DNA from: JBEKYD01 sp052148435
GTDB taxonomy: Bacteria > Acidobacteriota > Terriglobia > Bryobacterales > Bryobacteraceae
DNA length: 64,000 nt
NCBI GenBank assembly: GCA_052148435.1
Contig: JBKQIF010000022.1
Coordinates: 1 to 64,000, forward strand
Reading direction: 5' to 3'
The position numbers and the translations under genes are program-made. A model generated the notes under the pieces. The model had not been told where the DNA came from. It was given only the letters and a program-made list of their open reading frames with translations, and searched no databases. Positions 53,528-62,201 of this stretch are shown piece by piece. The stretch's first letter is position 1. Every line of letters starts with the position of its first letter.

Positions 53528-55213
53528 TTACGCCTGCTCCTTGTCCCACCGGCCCCGTTCCCGCAACCTGCGAACTTCGTCCGCCGCCAGTTCCCGAAGC
53601 CGCGCCATGTCCACTTTCGCCGTCCGGTTCAGCGGCATCGTGCCGGCCTCCAGAACCACGTAGTGAAGCGGCCGCATATAGGACGTCAGCGATCGGGCGT
53701 GCTTCCGCAGTTCCGCTTCGTTAAGATCCGTTCCCCGAAGCTTTTCCACGAACGCAATGATCCCTTCGCTCCAGATGCGGTGCGGTTGTCCCACCACCCC
53801 GACGTTGGCCACCCGCTCCGAAAGCGCGCTGAAGTGATTCTCCACGTCGCCCGGAAACACCTGGTAGCCGGAGGGCTTCAGCACCCATTTGGCCCGGCCG
53901 GAGAAATGCAAGCCGTCCTCGTCGGTGTGCCCCATGTCGCCGCTATAGAGCCACCCATCCGTGGACAATGTGGCGGCCGTGGCTTCCGCATCGTTCACGT
54001 ATCCGAGAAAGGTCTGCGGGCCGTGAAAACAGATGTGACCCGTCCCCCCCGCCGCCGTCTCCGCGCCGGCCGAGCCGTCGCCGTTCATCGGCTCCCGGAT
54101 CGACATCGCGTATGCCGGCATGGCCCAGCCAATGCCGCGTGCCACTCGATCGGCCTCCGCCGTGACCGGCGTGTAGGTGCAGAAACCGGAAGTCTCGGTG
54201 AGCCCCAGGCCGGTCGCAATCCGCGGCGCCATCTGCAACATCCGGTCGAGAAACGGCCGCGGCACCGCCTGCCCCCCATACACCGCGGTTTGCAGGCTGG
54301 CCAGGTTGCGCCTCCCGAATTCCGCCGTGCGCCATTCCATCTGGAACATGGCTGGAATCTGCCCGAGCAGGCTCACGCCGTGCCGTTCAATGGCTTCCAG
54401 AGATTTCACCGGGTCGAAGACTTCGAGTGTAACCGCGGTTCCTCCCATGAATAGCGAAGTCATGAGGATCTCGGCCTGCCCGCTTACGTGGGAGGCCGGT
54501 AAGTTGCACAGCGTCTTCTGCCGGGGACCGAAGCCGAACGCCTTCCCCAGGCAGAGGTTCTGGCACGTGATGCCCCGGTGCGAAAGCAGCGCCGGCTTGG
54601 GCGAGCCGGTGGAACCGGTGGTGAAGATCGCCTGCGCGCCATCGAATTCAGTCACCTCCCCTCCCACCGGTTCCGCGCCGGAGGCGGCCCGCGCCAGCAC
54701 CTCGAAGAAACTGACCGCGCCGGCGATGCACTCGCCCGCCGCCGACAACTGAATGAAATGCTCCACGAAGCCGCAGTCGCGCCGAACCGCTTCTCCCAGC
54801 GCGGCGAAATCCGCCGCCGCCGTCTTGCCCGGAAACGCGTACCCGCGCGCTCGGATCAAACCGAGCGAGCGGAGCACCTCGGCCGGATTCAACCGAAGGT
54901 CCAGCGGCGCATGAATCACCCCCAACCGGAAGCAGGCGTATTCCAGCAGGATGTGCTCGTTCCCGAGCGGCAGCGACGCCGCCAGGAAGTCGCCTTTGCG
55001 GAACCCCATCCGCCACAGTTCCCCGGCCAGCGCCACCGAACCCCGCTGCAACTCGCGCCAGGTGAGTTGGGTGCCCCGCGTGGCATTCACGATGGCGGCT
55101 TCGTCCGGCTTCCGCGCCGCCCAGTAATCCACCGCGGCGTGGACCAGGTGACGGCCGCCGTACTCCTTCTCGAATTCTTCCAGCGTGACCTGCGGAATCG
55201 GTGGCACATTCAT
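53528..55213 (-). CDS. AMP-forming acyl-CoA synthetase/ligase (ANL superfamily)
   Basis: 561 residues. The P-loop AIFTTGSTGSPKPALLSHRG, the A5 motif GLGLTETSGF, the A7 motif DGWLYSGDMGHTDEDGLHFSGRAK and the C-terminal catalytic-lysine region PLNRTAKVDM are present. The lysine in NRTAK supports adenylation activity. Closest in feel to medium/long-chain fatty acid or aryl-CoA ligases. Substrate unknown. Single gene, divergent from the sigma-54 microprotein. Confidence 0.9.
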   Translation of the reverse strand: MNVPPIPQVTLEEFEKEYGGRHLVHAAVDYWAARKPDEAAIVNATRGTQLTWRELQRGSVALAGELWRMGFRKGDFLAASLPLGNEHILLEYACFRLGVIHAPLDLRLNPAEVLRSLGLIRARGYAFPGKTAAADFAALGEAVRRDCGFVEHFIQLSAAGECIAGAVSFFEVLARAASGAEPVGGEVTEFDGAQAIFTTGSTGSPKPALLSHRGITCQNLCLGKAFGFGPRQKTLCNLPASHVSGQAEILMTSLFMGGTAVTLEVFDPVKSLEAIERHGVSLLGQIPAMFQMEWRTAEFGRRNLASLQTAVYGGQAVPRPFLDRMLQMAPRIATGLGLTETSGFCTYTPVTAEADRVARGIGWAMPAYAMSIREPMNGDGSAGAETAAGGTGHICFHGPQTFLGYVNDAEATAATLSTDGWLYSGDMGHTDEDGLHFSGRAKWVLKPSGYQVFPGDVENHFSALSERVANVGVVGQPHRIWSEGIIAFVEKLRGTDLNEAELRKHARSLTSYMRPLHYVVLEAGTMPLNRTAKVDMARLRELAADEVRRLRERGRWDKEQA

Positions 55214-55430
55214 AGCTGTCTATCCTTGAATACCACGCCCGCGGCGCAGGCCGCCGGCCTGCCGCGTCGCTTCCCCTCTCGCGGAAAACCGCGACGGCAA
55301 GTCCCGCACTTCCATGTGCAGCGCCTGCACTCTTCGCGGGTTCCCGATGAGTCCGCCGTGGACCGTTCAGCGGGCACGATTCGTCCTTGTACCCTACTCC
55401 TTGCGTTCGCCCACAGCCGTCAGCGAATGC
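55214..55430. other. Intergenic region between the ligase and the sigma-54 promoter
   Basis: 217 bp with no convincing coding frame or repeat. It could hold upstream activator sites for the sigma-54 promoter at 55431, but no clear inverted-repeat enhancer was recognised. Confidence 0.3.
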
Positions 55431-55447
55431 TTGGCACGACAATTGCA
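55431..55447 (+). promoter_or_regulatory. Consensus sigma-54 (-24/-12) promoter
   Basis: TTGGCACGACAATTGCA matches the sigma-54 consensus TGGCAC-N5-TTGCA at every conserved base. GG (55433-55434) and GC (55445-55446) are separated by exactly 10 bp. Predicted start near 55458. The next start codon with a ribosome-binding site is the microprotein at 55514. Confidence 0.8.
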
Positions 55448-55513
55448 AAGTCGCCGGATAGGAACATGATCCATGCTCCGTTTGCTCCACTTTGTTTTCA
55501 AAGGAAAAATAAA

Positions 55514-55585
55514 ATGCTCGGCTTAGGAGTGGTCGGAACCATTATTGTCATTGTGTTGGTTGTTTGGCTCATTCGCAGAGTGTGA
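55514..55585 (+). CDS. 23-residue single-pass membrane microprotein under sigma-54 control
   Basis: ATG 55514 is preceded by AAAGGAAAAATAAA (a Shine-Dalgarno-like AAAGGA about 8-9 bases away). The product opens MLGLGVVGTIIVIVLVVWL and ends in a basic IRRV. It is almost entirely one hydrophobic helix with a positive C-terminus, so it should insert in the inner membrane. Being only 23 codons, it would be missed by standard gene callers. The perfect sigma-54 site 66 bp upstream and the AT-rich leader support real expression. Sigma-54-driven small membrane proteins are known in envelope stress (for example PspG), but no homology is claimed. Confidence 0.65.
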   Translation: MLGLGVVGTIIVIVLVVWLIRRV

Positions 55586-55925
55586 ACGAGACCCGCAATC
55601 CGCTTTAAGATCACGAATGTGGGAACCGGGGTCCTGCGCCGGGTCTTTCGGCTGAGGCGACAACACGAGCGCCTGCGCCAGTGACCCGGGGCGGCCCGGG
55701 ACGGAACGTTCCAGCCCGCCGGCAGCATCGATCCTGCCCACACCGTTATCACAGATTCGTCAAATTTTTATCTCCTTCATTCCAAGTAACTTACCGCCAT
55801 CACCAACCTCAAACCCCGCCCTCCCCATGCAACTCTGAGGTGGGGCATGCTTTAGCTTGCCCTACACATTCTCAGTAGCGCCGGCGATCCATGTCGCCGG
55901 TGTCTCCAACTAAAAAGGATTCCGT
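55586..55925. other. 340-bp intergenic region with palindromic repeats
   Basis: Contains a decayed GGTGGGGCATGCTTTAGCTT repeat (55838-55866) and a perfect CCGGCGA/TCGCCGG hairpin (55881-55900). Apart from a weak AAAAGG site before the frame at 55926, no gene was found. Confidence 0.5.
55838..55866. repeat. Degenerate GGTGGCACAGGCTTTAGCCT-family repeat
   Basis: GGTGGGGCATGCTTTAGCTTGCCC keeps the layout of the family (GGTGG ... GCTTTAGC ... CC) with several substitutions. Confidence 0.5.
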
Positions 55926-56313
55926 ATGTCAGACCAAACTAAAAAGCCGATTTCCGAAGCGCGCCTCGCTGCCAACCGGGCCAACGCCCAGAAAAGTACG
56001 GGGCCCAAGACCCCCGCAGGGAAGCTCCGTTCCGCCGCGAACGCCTGCCGGCACGGCTTCGCCGGCAACAATTTCGCCGCCATCCGCCTCGAAAATCCAG
56101 CCCGCCGTCAACCCCGAACCCCTCTGCACCCCCTTCGAGCTGAACCCCTTCGCCTTCCCCCACCCGAGCAAACCAACCGAACCCAATCAGCCGTTACCGA
56201 ACGAACCCAACCAATCCGAGCAACCAATTGAAAACACACCAGTTACATCACAGCCAACCTCCCGCGAAACCCATCCCGCCCCCGCCGCTCCGGAACTGAG
56301 AACTGAGAACTGA
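55926..56313 (+). pseudogene. Degenerate gene of a repeat-associated Solibacter-type protein family
   Basis: The frame at 55926 opens with SEARLAANRANAQKSTGPKT and PAGKLRSAANACRHGF, the conserved N-terminus of a multi-copy family of unknown function typical of this lineage (remembered, not searched). After RHGFAGNNFAAIRLEN it turns into low-complexity proline/arginine sequence. A different frame (to 56313) then carries a plausible acidic, Pro/Asn/Gln-rich C-terminus (PNEPNQSEQPIENTP). A deletion plus frameshift explains both. Confidence 0.55.
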
Positions 56314-56395
56314 AAACCACCAGTATCGAGAAACCGCTGCCACAACCCGAACCAATCCCGAGCTTCTGACGCGCTACGTGTCCCACTCTCGCTCG

Positions 56396-57118
56396 TCACC
56401 GTCGGCGCCCACGGGCTAACGGTGACAGGCCTGCAATCAAGTGCTGAAAATCGCGCGGTGGCTCGCAGTCGATCGGGATGCTCTCTCGTGAGCGCGGATG
56501 AACAAACTCAAGATGTACCGCGTGGAGAGCAACCCGGGCGATCAGCCGCTCGGAAGATTCCGGCGGGTGATATTTCCGGTCGCCGATCACCGGATGGCCG
56601 ATTGCCGCAAACTGCGCCCTGATCTGATTCTGCAATCCAGTCACCAGCGCAACCCGCGCCAGCGTCGCGCCGGGAAAAAGCCGCTCCACGGAATATCGAA
56701 GTTCAGCCCTAGCCGCTTCCGCGTCTCTCTCCGTGCGCAGCTCTTGAAACATTCCCACGCGTCGAAAATGGTGGATGAGTGTTCCCTCGCTTGCATCGAG
56801 ACGCCCGCGAAGAACCGCCAGGTACTGTCTCACTGGCGTATGGGCGAGGAACTGTCGAACCAGTATCTCCCGATCGCGCTCCGTCTTGGCGAAGAGCAGA
56901 ATGCCCGAGGTGAAACGGTCGATGCGATGGACCACAAAGGCTCGCCGCCTCTTCAGCGCCAGTCTCGCGCCAACCAGAGACAGAGCGGACGGAGTATGTG
57001 AGCCTTGGATCGGCACAGCCGCCAGGCCCGCCGGTTTATCCAGCACCACCACCGCATCGTCCTCGTAGAGCACCGGAAGCTCCCGTGAGAAGCGAGGCGG
57101 CCGCGACCGGCTGCTCAT
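56396..57118 (-). CDS. RluA-family pseudouridine synthase
   Basis: 240 residues from ATG 57118, preceded by AAGG five bases away (a GTG two codons upstream is the alternative). LYEDDAVVVLDKPAGLAAVP and the catalytic HRIDRFTSGILLFAKT (aspartate in HRxDxxTSG) identify it. ARVALVTGLQNQIRAQFAAIGHPVIGDRKY is the usual later motif. No S4 domain. It modifies uridines in rRNA or tRNA. The specific target is unknown. Confidence 0.93.
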   Translation of the reverse strand: MSSRSRPPRFSRELPVLYEDDAVVVLDKPAGLAAVPIQGSHTPSALSLVGARLALKRRRAFVVHRIDRFTSGILLFAKTERDREILVRQFLAHTPVRQYLAVLRGRLDASEGTLIHHFRRVGMFQELRTERDAEAARAELRYSVERLFPGATLARVALVTGLQNQIRAQFAAIGHPVIGDRKYHPPESSERLIARVALHAVHLEFVHPRSRESIPIDCEPPRDFQHLIAGLSPLARGRRR

Positions 57119-57216
57119 AGTCACCTTGAGAGGTTACCATGCGTTGTTCCCGCCCGTGGCGCGGGCCACGTCGGCTTTCGGGCCGAAGTTTGTGCCGAAA
57201 CTCCCGGAAACCCCGC

Positions 57217-57245
57217 ATGACACGGTGTCGCGCCGGTGATAGATT
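57217..57245 (+). promoter_or_regulatory. Promoter candidate for the TPR-CHAT gene
   Basis: ATGACA (57217-57222, five of six), 17-bp spacer, TAGATT (57240-57245). Predicted start near 57252, just before the GGAGGGAG ribosome-binding site at 57259-57266. Confidence 0.5.
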
Positions 57246-57276
57246 ATCCCAAGGTGGTGGAGGGAGCTTGGCTGCT

Positions 57277-60200
57277 GTGTTGGCACGAATGGGAACCGAT
57301 GGGGCAGGGAAGGCGCGGCCGGGGCGCGCGGCACTGGCTGTTCTGGCCGGCTTGATCTTGCTCGGTTGTGCGGTCTCCGCCCAGGATGCCCGCTGGCGAC
57401 AACTGACGCTGGCCGCGAGGCAGCTTTATAACGAGGGCAAACTCGAACAGGCGTTGCCGGTGGCGCAGGAATCGCTTCGCATTGCCGGGCCCACGTTCGG
57501 TCCCGAGAGCCGCCAGGTAGCCACCTCGCTAAACGATCTGGCGTTGGTGCTGGGGGATCTGGACCGGTGGGCGGAAGCCGAACCCTTATACCGCCGTGCC
57601 CTGGCGATTAATGAAAAGATTCTGGGGCCACAGAATCCCGAAGTGGCTTCCAACCTGAACAATCTGGGGCTCCTCTATCTCAAAATGGGCCGCCTGCCGG
57701 AGGCGAGGGATCTGCTGACGCGCGCCCTCGCCATCCGTCAAAAGGCGGGCGGTCCGGACAATGCCGAGATCGCCACCGACTGGGGCAACCTGGCCCAAAT
57801 TTCCGAGGAGCAGGGTAAATATGCAGAGGCGGAGACGATGGAACGGCGCGCGCTCTCGATCGACGAAAAAGTCTTGGGGCCGGAAAGCGCCGGCGTGGCC
57901 ACGGATGCCAACAATTTGGGCGAGGCCTGCTACCGCCAGGGCAAGTATGCCGAGGCCGAGCCTCTGTACATCAGGGCACTCTCGATCCACCTGAAATTGT
58001 TAGGCAAGGAACATCCTGCAGTGGCGATCGATCTGAATAACCTGGGCGCGCTCTATACCGCCCAGGGAAGATATACGCTGGCGGAAGCCACTTACCGGCG
58101 CGGCCTCGCCATTGACGAAAAAGCGGCTGCCGGGAAGGGTCTTACGATTGCTTCGGACCTGAATAATCTGGCCGCTCTTTTCGAGAAGCAAGCGCGGTAC
58201 GCCGAAGCGGAACCCCTCTACCGCCGCGCACTGGCGATCTACGAAAAAGCGCTGGGGCCGGAACATCCGCAGGTGGCCAGGGTGCTGCACAACCTGGCGG
58301 AGCTGGATTACGCCGCGGGCCGTTATGACGAAGCGGAGACGGCCTACCGGCGCGCGCTGACGATTCGGGAAAAATCGCTCGGCCCGGGACACCCCTTAGT
58401 GGCGCTCACTTTGAGCGGCCTGGCGGTGCTCAAGAAGGATCAAGGCCAGTACCCGGAAGCGGAGGCCCTCTACCGGCGGGCGCTGGCGATTGACGAAAAG
58501 GCGCTCGGACCGGAAGATCCGCGGGTGGCGCGCATCCTCAGCGGCTTGGGGAATCTGTATATGGATGTGGTCCAGGTGCCCACCGCGAGGCCGTTGTTTG
58601 ACCGGGCTCTGGCGATCGACGAAAAGAGCCTGGGCCCGAACCACCCGGTTGTGGCGGACGACCTGAACAATCTGGCGTTCGTGGCCGACGCAGGCGGGCG
58701 GCCCGAGGAGGCCGCGCCGGTCTACGAGCGGGTGATCGCCATCAAGGAAAAGGCATTCGGGGCCACCAGCTACGGCCTGGTCGCCCCGCTGCTGGACCTG
58801 GGCAGCCTGCGCCAGCGCCAAGGCAAATTCGCGGACGCGGAGACGCTGGAGAAACGGGGCTTATCCATTCTGGAAGCCACGGCCGGCCCGGATCATTCGG
58901 ACACGCGCGCAGCGGTGCTCGACTTAGCCATCACTTACTATGGATGGGGACGTACCCAGTTAGCCGCGACTTACTTCGACCGGGGTTTGGCGAGCTTGGC
59001 CAAACAAGTCGATTCCAGCTTCACTTATATGAGCGAACGGCAGCGGCTGCAGTTTCTGGGGACCGAGCCCGGGGCGTTCCCACTCCTGTTCAGCTTCGCC
59101 GTGGCCAATGCCGAGCGCGATCCGGCGTTGGCAGGCAAGGCGTACGACGCGCTGCTTTGGGAAAAAGGCCTGATCGCGTCCAACTCGGCGGCGCTGCGGG
59201 CAAAGATTTTGGACAGCGGCGATGGCCAAGCCGTGGACCTGTTCGACAAGCTCACGGCCAAGCGGGCTCAACTGGCCGAGCTGGCGTCGGCTCCGTCCGG
59301 GGATGCCGACTGGCGCAGGAACATGGCGCAGCTCGATCAGGAGTCAAACGCGATCGAAACGGACCTGGCGAAGCGTTCGGCCGCGCTGGCGGACGTGAAA
59401 GCGCTGGCACGGATCACCTGGCACGATGTGCAGAAGGCGCTGAAACCGGACGAGGCCGCCGTGGAATATGTCCGCTTCCCGGTGCACAATGGCGTCCGCT
59501 GGATCCACGCCGAGGCTTATGCCGCCGTGGTTCTGACGCCATCGGCCGCGCCTCGGATGCTGTTGCTCGGCAACGCGCAGAAGCTCGAAGCCGATCCGGT
59601 GGCGGCTTACCGCGCGGAGGTGGCGCGCAGCCGGGGAGTCTCTGCCGCTCCTGCCGCGCGGCCGGACGCCGGCTCCGGCACCGGCGCGGCTTACGCCGCA
59701 TTTTGGAAACCTCTCGAAGTGGCGCTGGGCGGCGCCAGGCGCGTGTACATCGCCGCCGATGGCATTCTCAACCAGGTTCCGATCGGCCTGTTCAGCGATC
59801 CGGCGGGAAAACTGTTGCTCGAAAAGTACGACTTGCGGCTGGTCAACAGCACCAAGGATTTGCTGCGGACGCAGCGCGGCGGCGGCGGCAAGACGGCCGT
59901 CATCATGGGCAACCCGGCATTCGATCTGTCCGAAACGGCGCAACGCGAGGCCGTGTCGAAACTCAATGCGGGAGCCGCGATTTCCCGGGGGGCGGCATCC
60001 GCCCAAGCCAGCCCGGGCTCGCGCGGAGACGAGCGCGGCGCCGCTTTGCCGCCGCTCCCGGCCACCGAGGCCGAAGCGCAGGCTGTGGCTTTCTCCCTGA
60101 AGAACGCCGGATGGGACGTATCGCTGTATACCGGCAGCATGGCGCTGAAAGAGGTGCTGGGACGGCTGCGCAGCCCGCGCGTGGTGCATCTGGCGACGCA

Positions 60201-60726
60201 TGGATTCTTTCTCCCCAATCCGGTTGCCGCGGTTCAGCCGGCAACGGGCGCGCAGCGCGTGGCGCAACCGTCCGGGCAAGCAGCGGTGCGCGATCCCATG
60301 CTGCGGTCGGGGCTGTTTTTCGCCGGAGCGGACCGCGTACGCGCGGGCGAGCCTCCGGCCGCCGGCCTTGAAGATGGCGTGCTGACGGCTTACGAGGCCA
60401 CTCAACTCCACCTCCAAGGGACGGAACTGGTGGTCCTCAGCGCCTGCGAGACCGGCCTGGGACAGCAGGCCAACGGCGAAGGCGTTTTCGGGTTGCGCCG
60501 CGGGCTGCAGGAAGCCGGCGCCCAATCGGTGCTGATGAGCATGTGGCCGGTGCCGGACCAGGAGACGCAGGAGTTGATGACGCTGTTTTATCGGCAATGG
60601 CTGGGCGGCCTCGACGCGCACGAAGCCCTGCGGCAGGCGCAACTGAAAGAACGCGACACGGTCCGCCAGCGCTACGGCCGCGACCTTCCCTATTACTGGG
60701 GTGCGTTTGTGCTCGTGGGGAGGTAG
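57277..60726 (+). CDS. Exported TPR-CHAT domain protein
   Basis: About 1149 residues from GTG 57277, chosen because GGAGGGAG ends ten bases upstream (ATG 57289 is the alternative). A signal segment (AALAVLAGLILLGCAVSAQ) has a possible lipobox (LLGC). About 12 kinesin-light-chain-type TPRs of 42 residues follow (each with YRRALAIDEKALGPEHPQVA-like sequence), then a helical linker and a C-terminal CHAT protease domain. The caspase-like dyad is His in VVHLATHGFF and Cys in VVLSACETGLG, followed by GVFGLRRGLQEAGAQSVLMSMWPVPD. CHAT proteases act in programmed-death and defence pathways when cytoplasmic. An exported one suggests a surface or periplasmic role. Confidence 0.9.
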   Translation: MLARMGTDGAGKARPGRAALAVLAGLILLGCAVSAQDARWRQLTLAARQLYNEGKLEQALPVAQESLRIAGPTFGPESRQVATSLNDLALVLGDLDRWAEAEPLYRRALAINEKILGPQNPEVASNLNNLGLLYLKMGRLPEARDLLTRALAIRQKAGGPDNAEIATDWGNLAQISEEQGKYAEAETMERRALSIDEKVLGPESAGVATDANNLGEACYRQGKYAEAEPLYIRALSIHLKLLGKEHPAVAIDLNNLGALYTAQGRYTLAEATYRRGLAIDEKAAAGKGLTIASDLNNLAALFEKQARYAEAEPLYRRALAIYEKALGPEHPQVARVLHNLAELDYAAGRYDEAETAYRRALTIREKSLGPGHPLVALTLSGLAVLKKDQGQYPEAEALYRRALAIDEKALGPEDPRVARILSGLGNLYMDVVQVPTARPLFDRALAIDEKSLGPNHPVVADDLNNLAFVADAGGRPEEAAPVYERVIAIKEKAFGATSYGLVAPLLDLGSLRQRQGKFADAETLEKRGLSILEATAGPDHSDTRAAVLDLAITYYGWGRTQLAATYFDRGLASLAKQVDSSFTYMSERQRLQFLGTEPGAFPLLFSFAVANAERDPALAGKAYDALLWEKGLIASNSAALRAKILDSGDGQAVDLFDKLTAKRAQLAELASAPSGDADWRRNMAQLDQESNAIETDLAKRSAALADVKALARITWHDVQKALKPDEAAVEYVRFPVHNGVRWIHAEAYAAVVLTPSAAPRMLLLGNAQKLEADPVAAYRAEVARSRGVSAAPAARPDAGSGTGAAYAAFWKPLEVALGGARRVYIAADGILNQVPIGLFSDPAGKLLLEKYDLRLVNSTKDLLRTQRGGGGKTAVIMGNPAFDLSETAQREAVSKLNAGAAISRGAASAQASPGSRGDERGAALPPLPATEAEAQAVAFSLKNAGWDVSLYTGSMALKEVLGRLRSPRVVHLATHGFFLPNPVAAVQPATGAQRVAQPSGQAAVRDPMLRSGLFFAGADRVRAGEPPAAGLEDGVLTAYEATQLHLQGTELVVLSACETGLGQQANGEGVFGLRRGLQEAGAQSVLMSMWPVPDQETQELMTLFYRQWLGGLDAHEALRQAQLKERDTVRQRYGRDLPYYWGAFVLVGR

Positions 60727-60837
60727 CAAGCGCGGACCGTAATTGATTTCGATTATTGAGTCTCGGCGGCTTCCCGGTTACACTCGGCAGATCGATCCCG
60801 GAATTGGAGGTCCGAACCGATTCGGGAGACCTTCGCC

Positions 60838-61473
60838 ATGTCCAACATTCCCGTTCGCGCGTCCGGCGACAAGCCGCTCTATCTTCCCGGCGTGGAGAGT
60901 GGCCTCAAGCCAGGTCTCCACAAGGACCTGATCGATTCCGCCCGCGCCCGCGGCGCCGAGTACCCCAAAATCTGGGATTTGTTCGCGTTCCAGCCGTCGT
61001 TCACCGCTAGCCTCGCCCACTTCACCCACGGGGTGCTGCGGACGCCCGCCACCATCAGTCCGGCGATGCGCGAGCTGATCGCCGCCTGGACTTCGTTCCG
61101 GAACGAATGCCGCTTCTGCACCCGCGCCCACGCTGCCGCCGCTTCCGAACTGCTCGGCAGCGAAGAGCTTGTCCGGAGCGTAATGGACAACCTCGAAACC
61201 TCTCCCCTGGATGAGAAGGACAAGACGATGCTTCGCTTCGTCACGAAAATCACCAGCGACCTGCCGGCCGTTACCGCCGCCGATGTGGAGCGCGTGCGCG
61301 CCGCCGGATGGGACGACGAGGCGATCTACTACGCCATCACTACCTGCGCGCTCTTCAACTTTTACAATCGCTGGATTACCGCCACCGGCGTCGCCGAGAT
61401 GTCCGGGGAAGCTCACCGCCTGCAGGGGCGGCATCTGGCCCGGCACGGTTACGTTCGCAAGGAGACCGACTGA
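60838..61473 (+). CDS. AhpD-like (carboxymuconolactone decarboxylase family) protein 1
   Basis: 211 residues. An all-helical CMD domain with the redox CxxC in NECRFCTRAHAAAA near 90-103 and the proton-relay histidine three residues on. It resembles the peroxidase-related (YciW/alkylhydroperoxidase) type. It is the first of three tandem members on the plus strand, but is longer and more divergent than the next two. Confidence 0.88.
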   Translation: MSNIPVRASGDKPLYLPGVESGLKPGLHKDLIDSARARGAEYPKIWDLFAFQPSFTASLAHFTHGVLRTPATISPAMRELIAAWTSFRNECRFCTRAHAAAASELLGSEELVRSVMDNLETSPLDEKDKTMLRFVTKITSDLPAVTAADVERVRAAGWDDEAIYYAITTCALFNFYNRWITATGVAEMSGEAHRLQGRHLARHGYVRKETD

Positions 61474-61619
61474 GCTGGTACCCGCCCTTCAGCCGGCCAC
61501 GCAAGCGGCGGAGACTAGCGAAAGCATCGAACTTACTCCGTCATCGGCGATAGTATTTATCGATTATTGTCTTCCCATCCGAAGCCGGCTATTCTCGACT
61601 AAACGCGGGAAGCACACAG

Positions 61620-62189
61620 ATGGCTCACATACAGTTGCGAGAGAATCTGCCTGGCATCCGAGGGTTGATGGTGTTCCGGCCGGAGACCGCCGAACCCCTC
61701 AACGAGCTCGCCGACATTCTTCTTCGCGGACCGAATACCCTGGCGCCGGGCGAGCGCGAGCTGATCGCGACCTTGGTATCGTCGCGGAACGATTGCTTCT
61801 TCTGCCAGAGGGTGCATGGAGCCGTAGCCGCATACCATCTTGGCAACAACGAGCAACTCGTACTCGACGTCGAGAGCGACCCCGAACACGCCGCCGTCCC
61901 GGACAAGATGAAAGCTCTGCTCGCCATTGCCGGCAAAGTGCAGCGCGGCGGAAAGGAAGTAACGAGCGAAGACATCGCGCGCGCCCGGGAATGCGGCGCC
62001 AGCGACATGGAGATCCACGACACCGTGCTCATCGCGGCGGCTTTCTGCATGTTCAATCGCTATGTCGACGGACTGGGGACCTGGGCCCCCACCGACCCCG
62101 ACGTGTATCGGGAACGCGCGCCCATCACCGCCCGGGAAGGATACGCGAACTCGATTCACCGGATCCTGGCCGAGCAACCGATCACATAA
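61620..62189 (+). CDS. AhpD-like (carboxymuconolactone decarboxylase family) protein 2
   Basis: 189 residues. IQLRENLPGIRGLMVFRPETAEPLNELADILL precedes the CxxC in NDCFFCQRVHGAVAAYHLG. The conserved KMKALLAIAGKVQRGGKEVTSEDIARARECGASD and FCMFNRYVDGLGTW motifs match the next gene closely, so the pair is a recent duplication. They are 12 bp apart and probably co-transcribed. Confidence 0.9.
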   Translation: MAHIQLRENLPGIRGLMVFRPETAEPLNELADILLRGPNTLAPGERELIATLVSSRNDCFFCQRVHGAVAAYHLGNNEQLVLDVESDPEHAAVPDKMKALLAIAGKVQRGGKEVTSEDIARARECGASDMEIHDTVLIAAAFCMFNRYVDGLGTWAPTDPDVYRERAPITAREGYANSIHRILAEQPIT

Positions 62190-62201
62190 AGGAGACCCGC
62201 C

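Noticed and set aside
57139..57288. Upstream ATG extension of the TPR-CHAT gene (50 extra residues)
   Set aside because: The added residues are Arg/Cys-rich with no ribosome-binding site and overlap the promoter candidate at 57217-57245. The signal peptide begins only after them.
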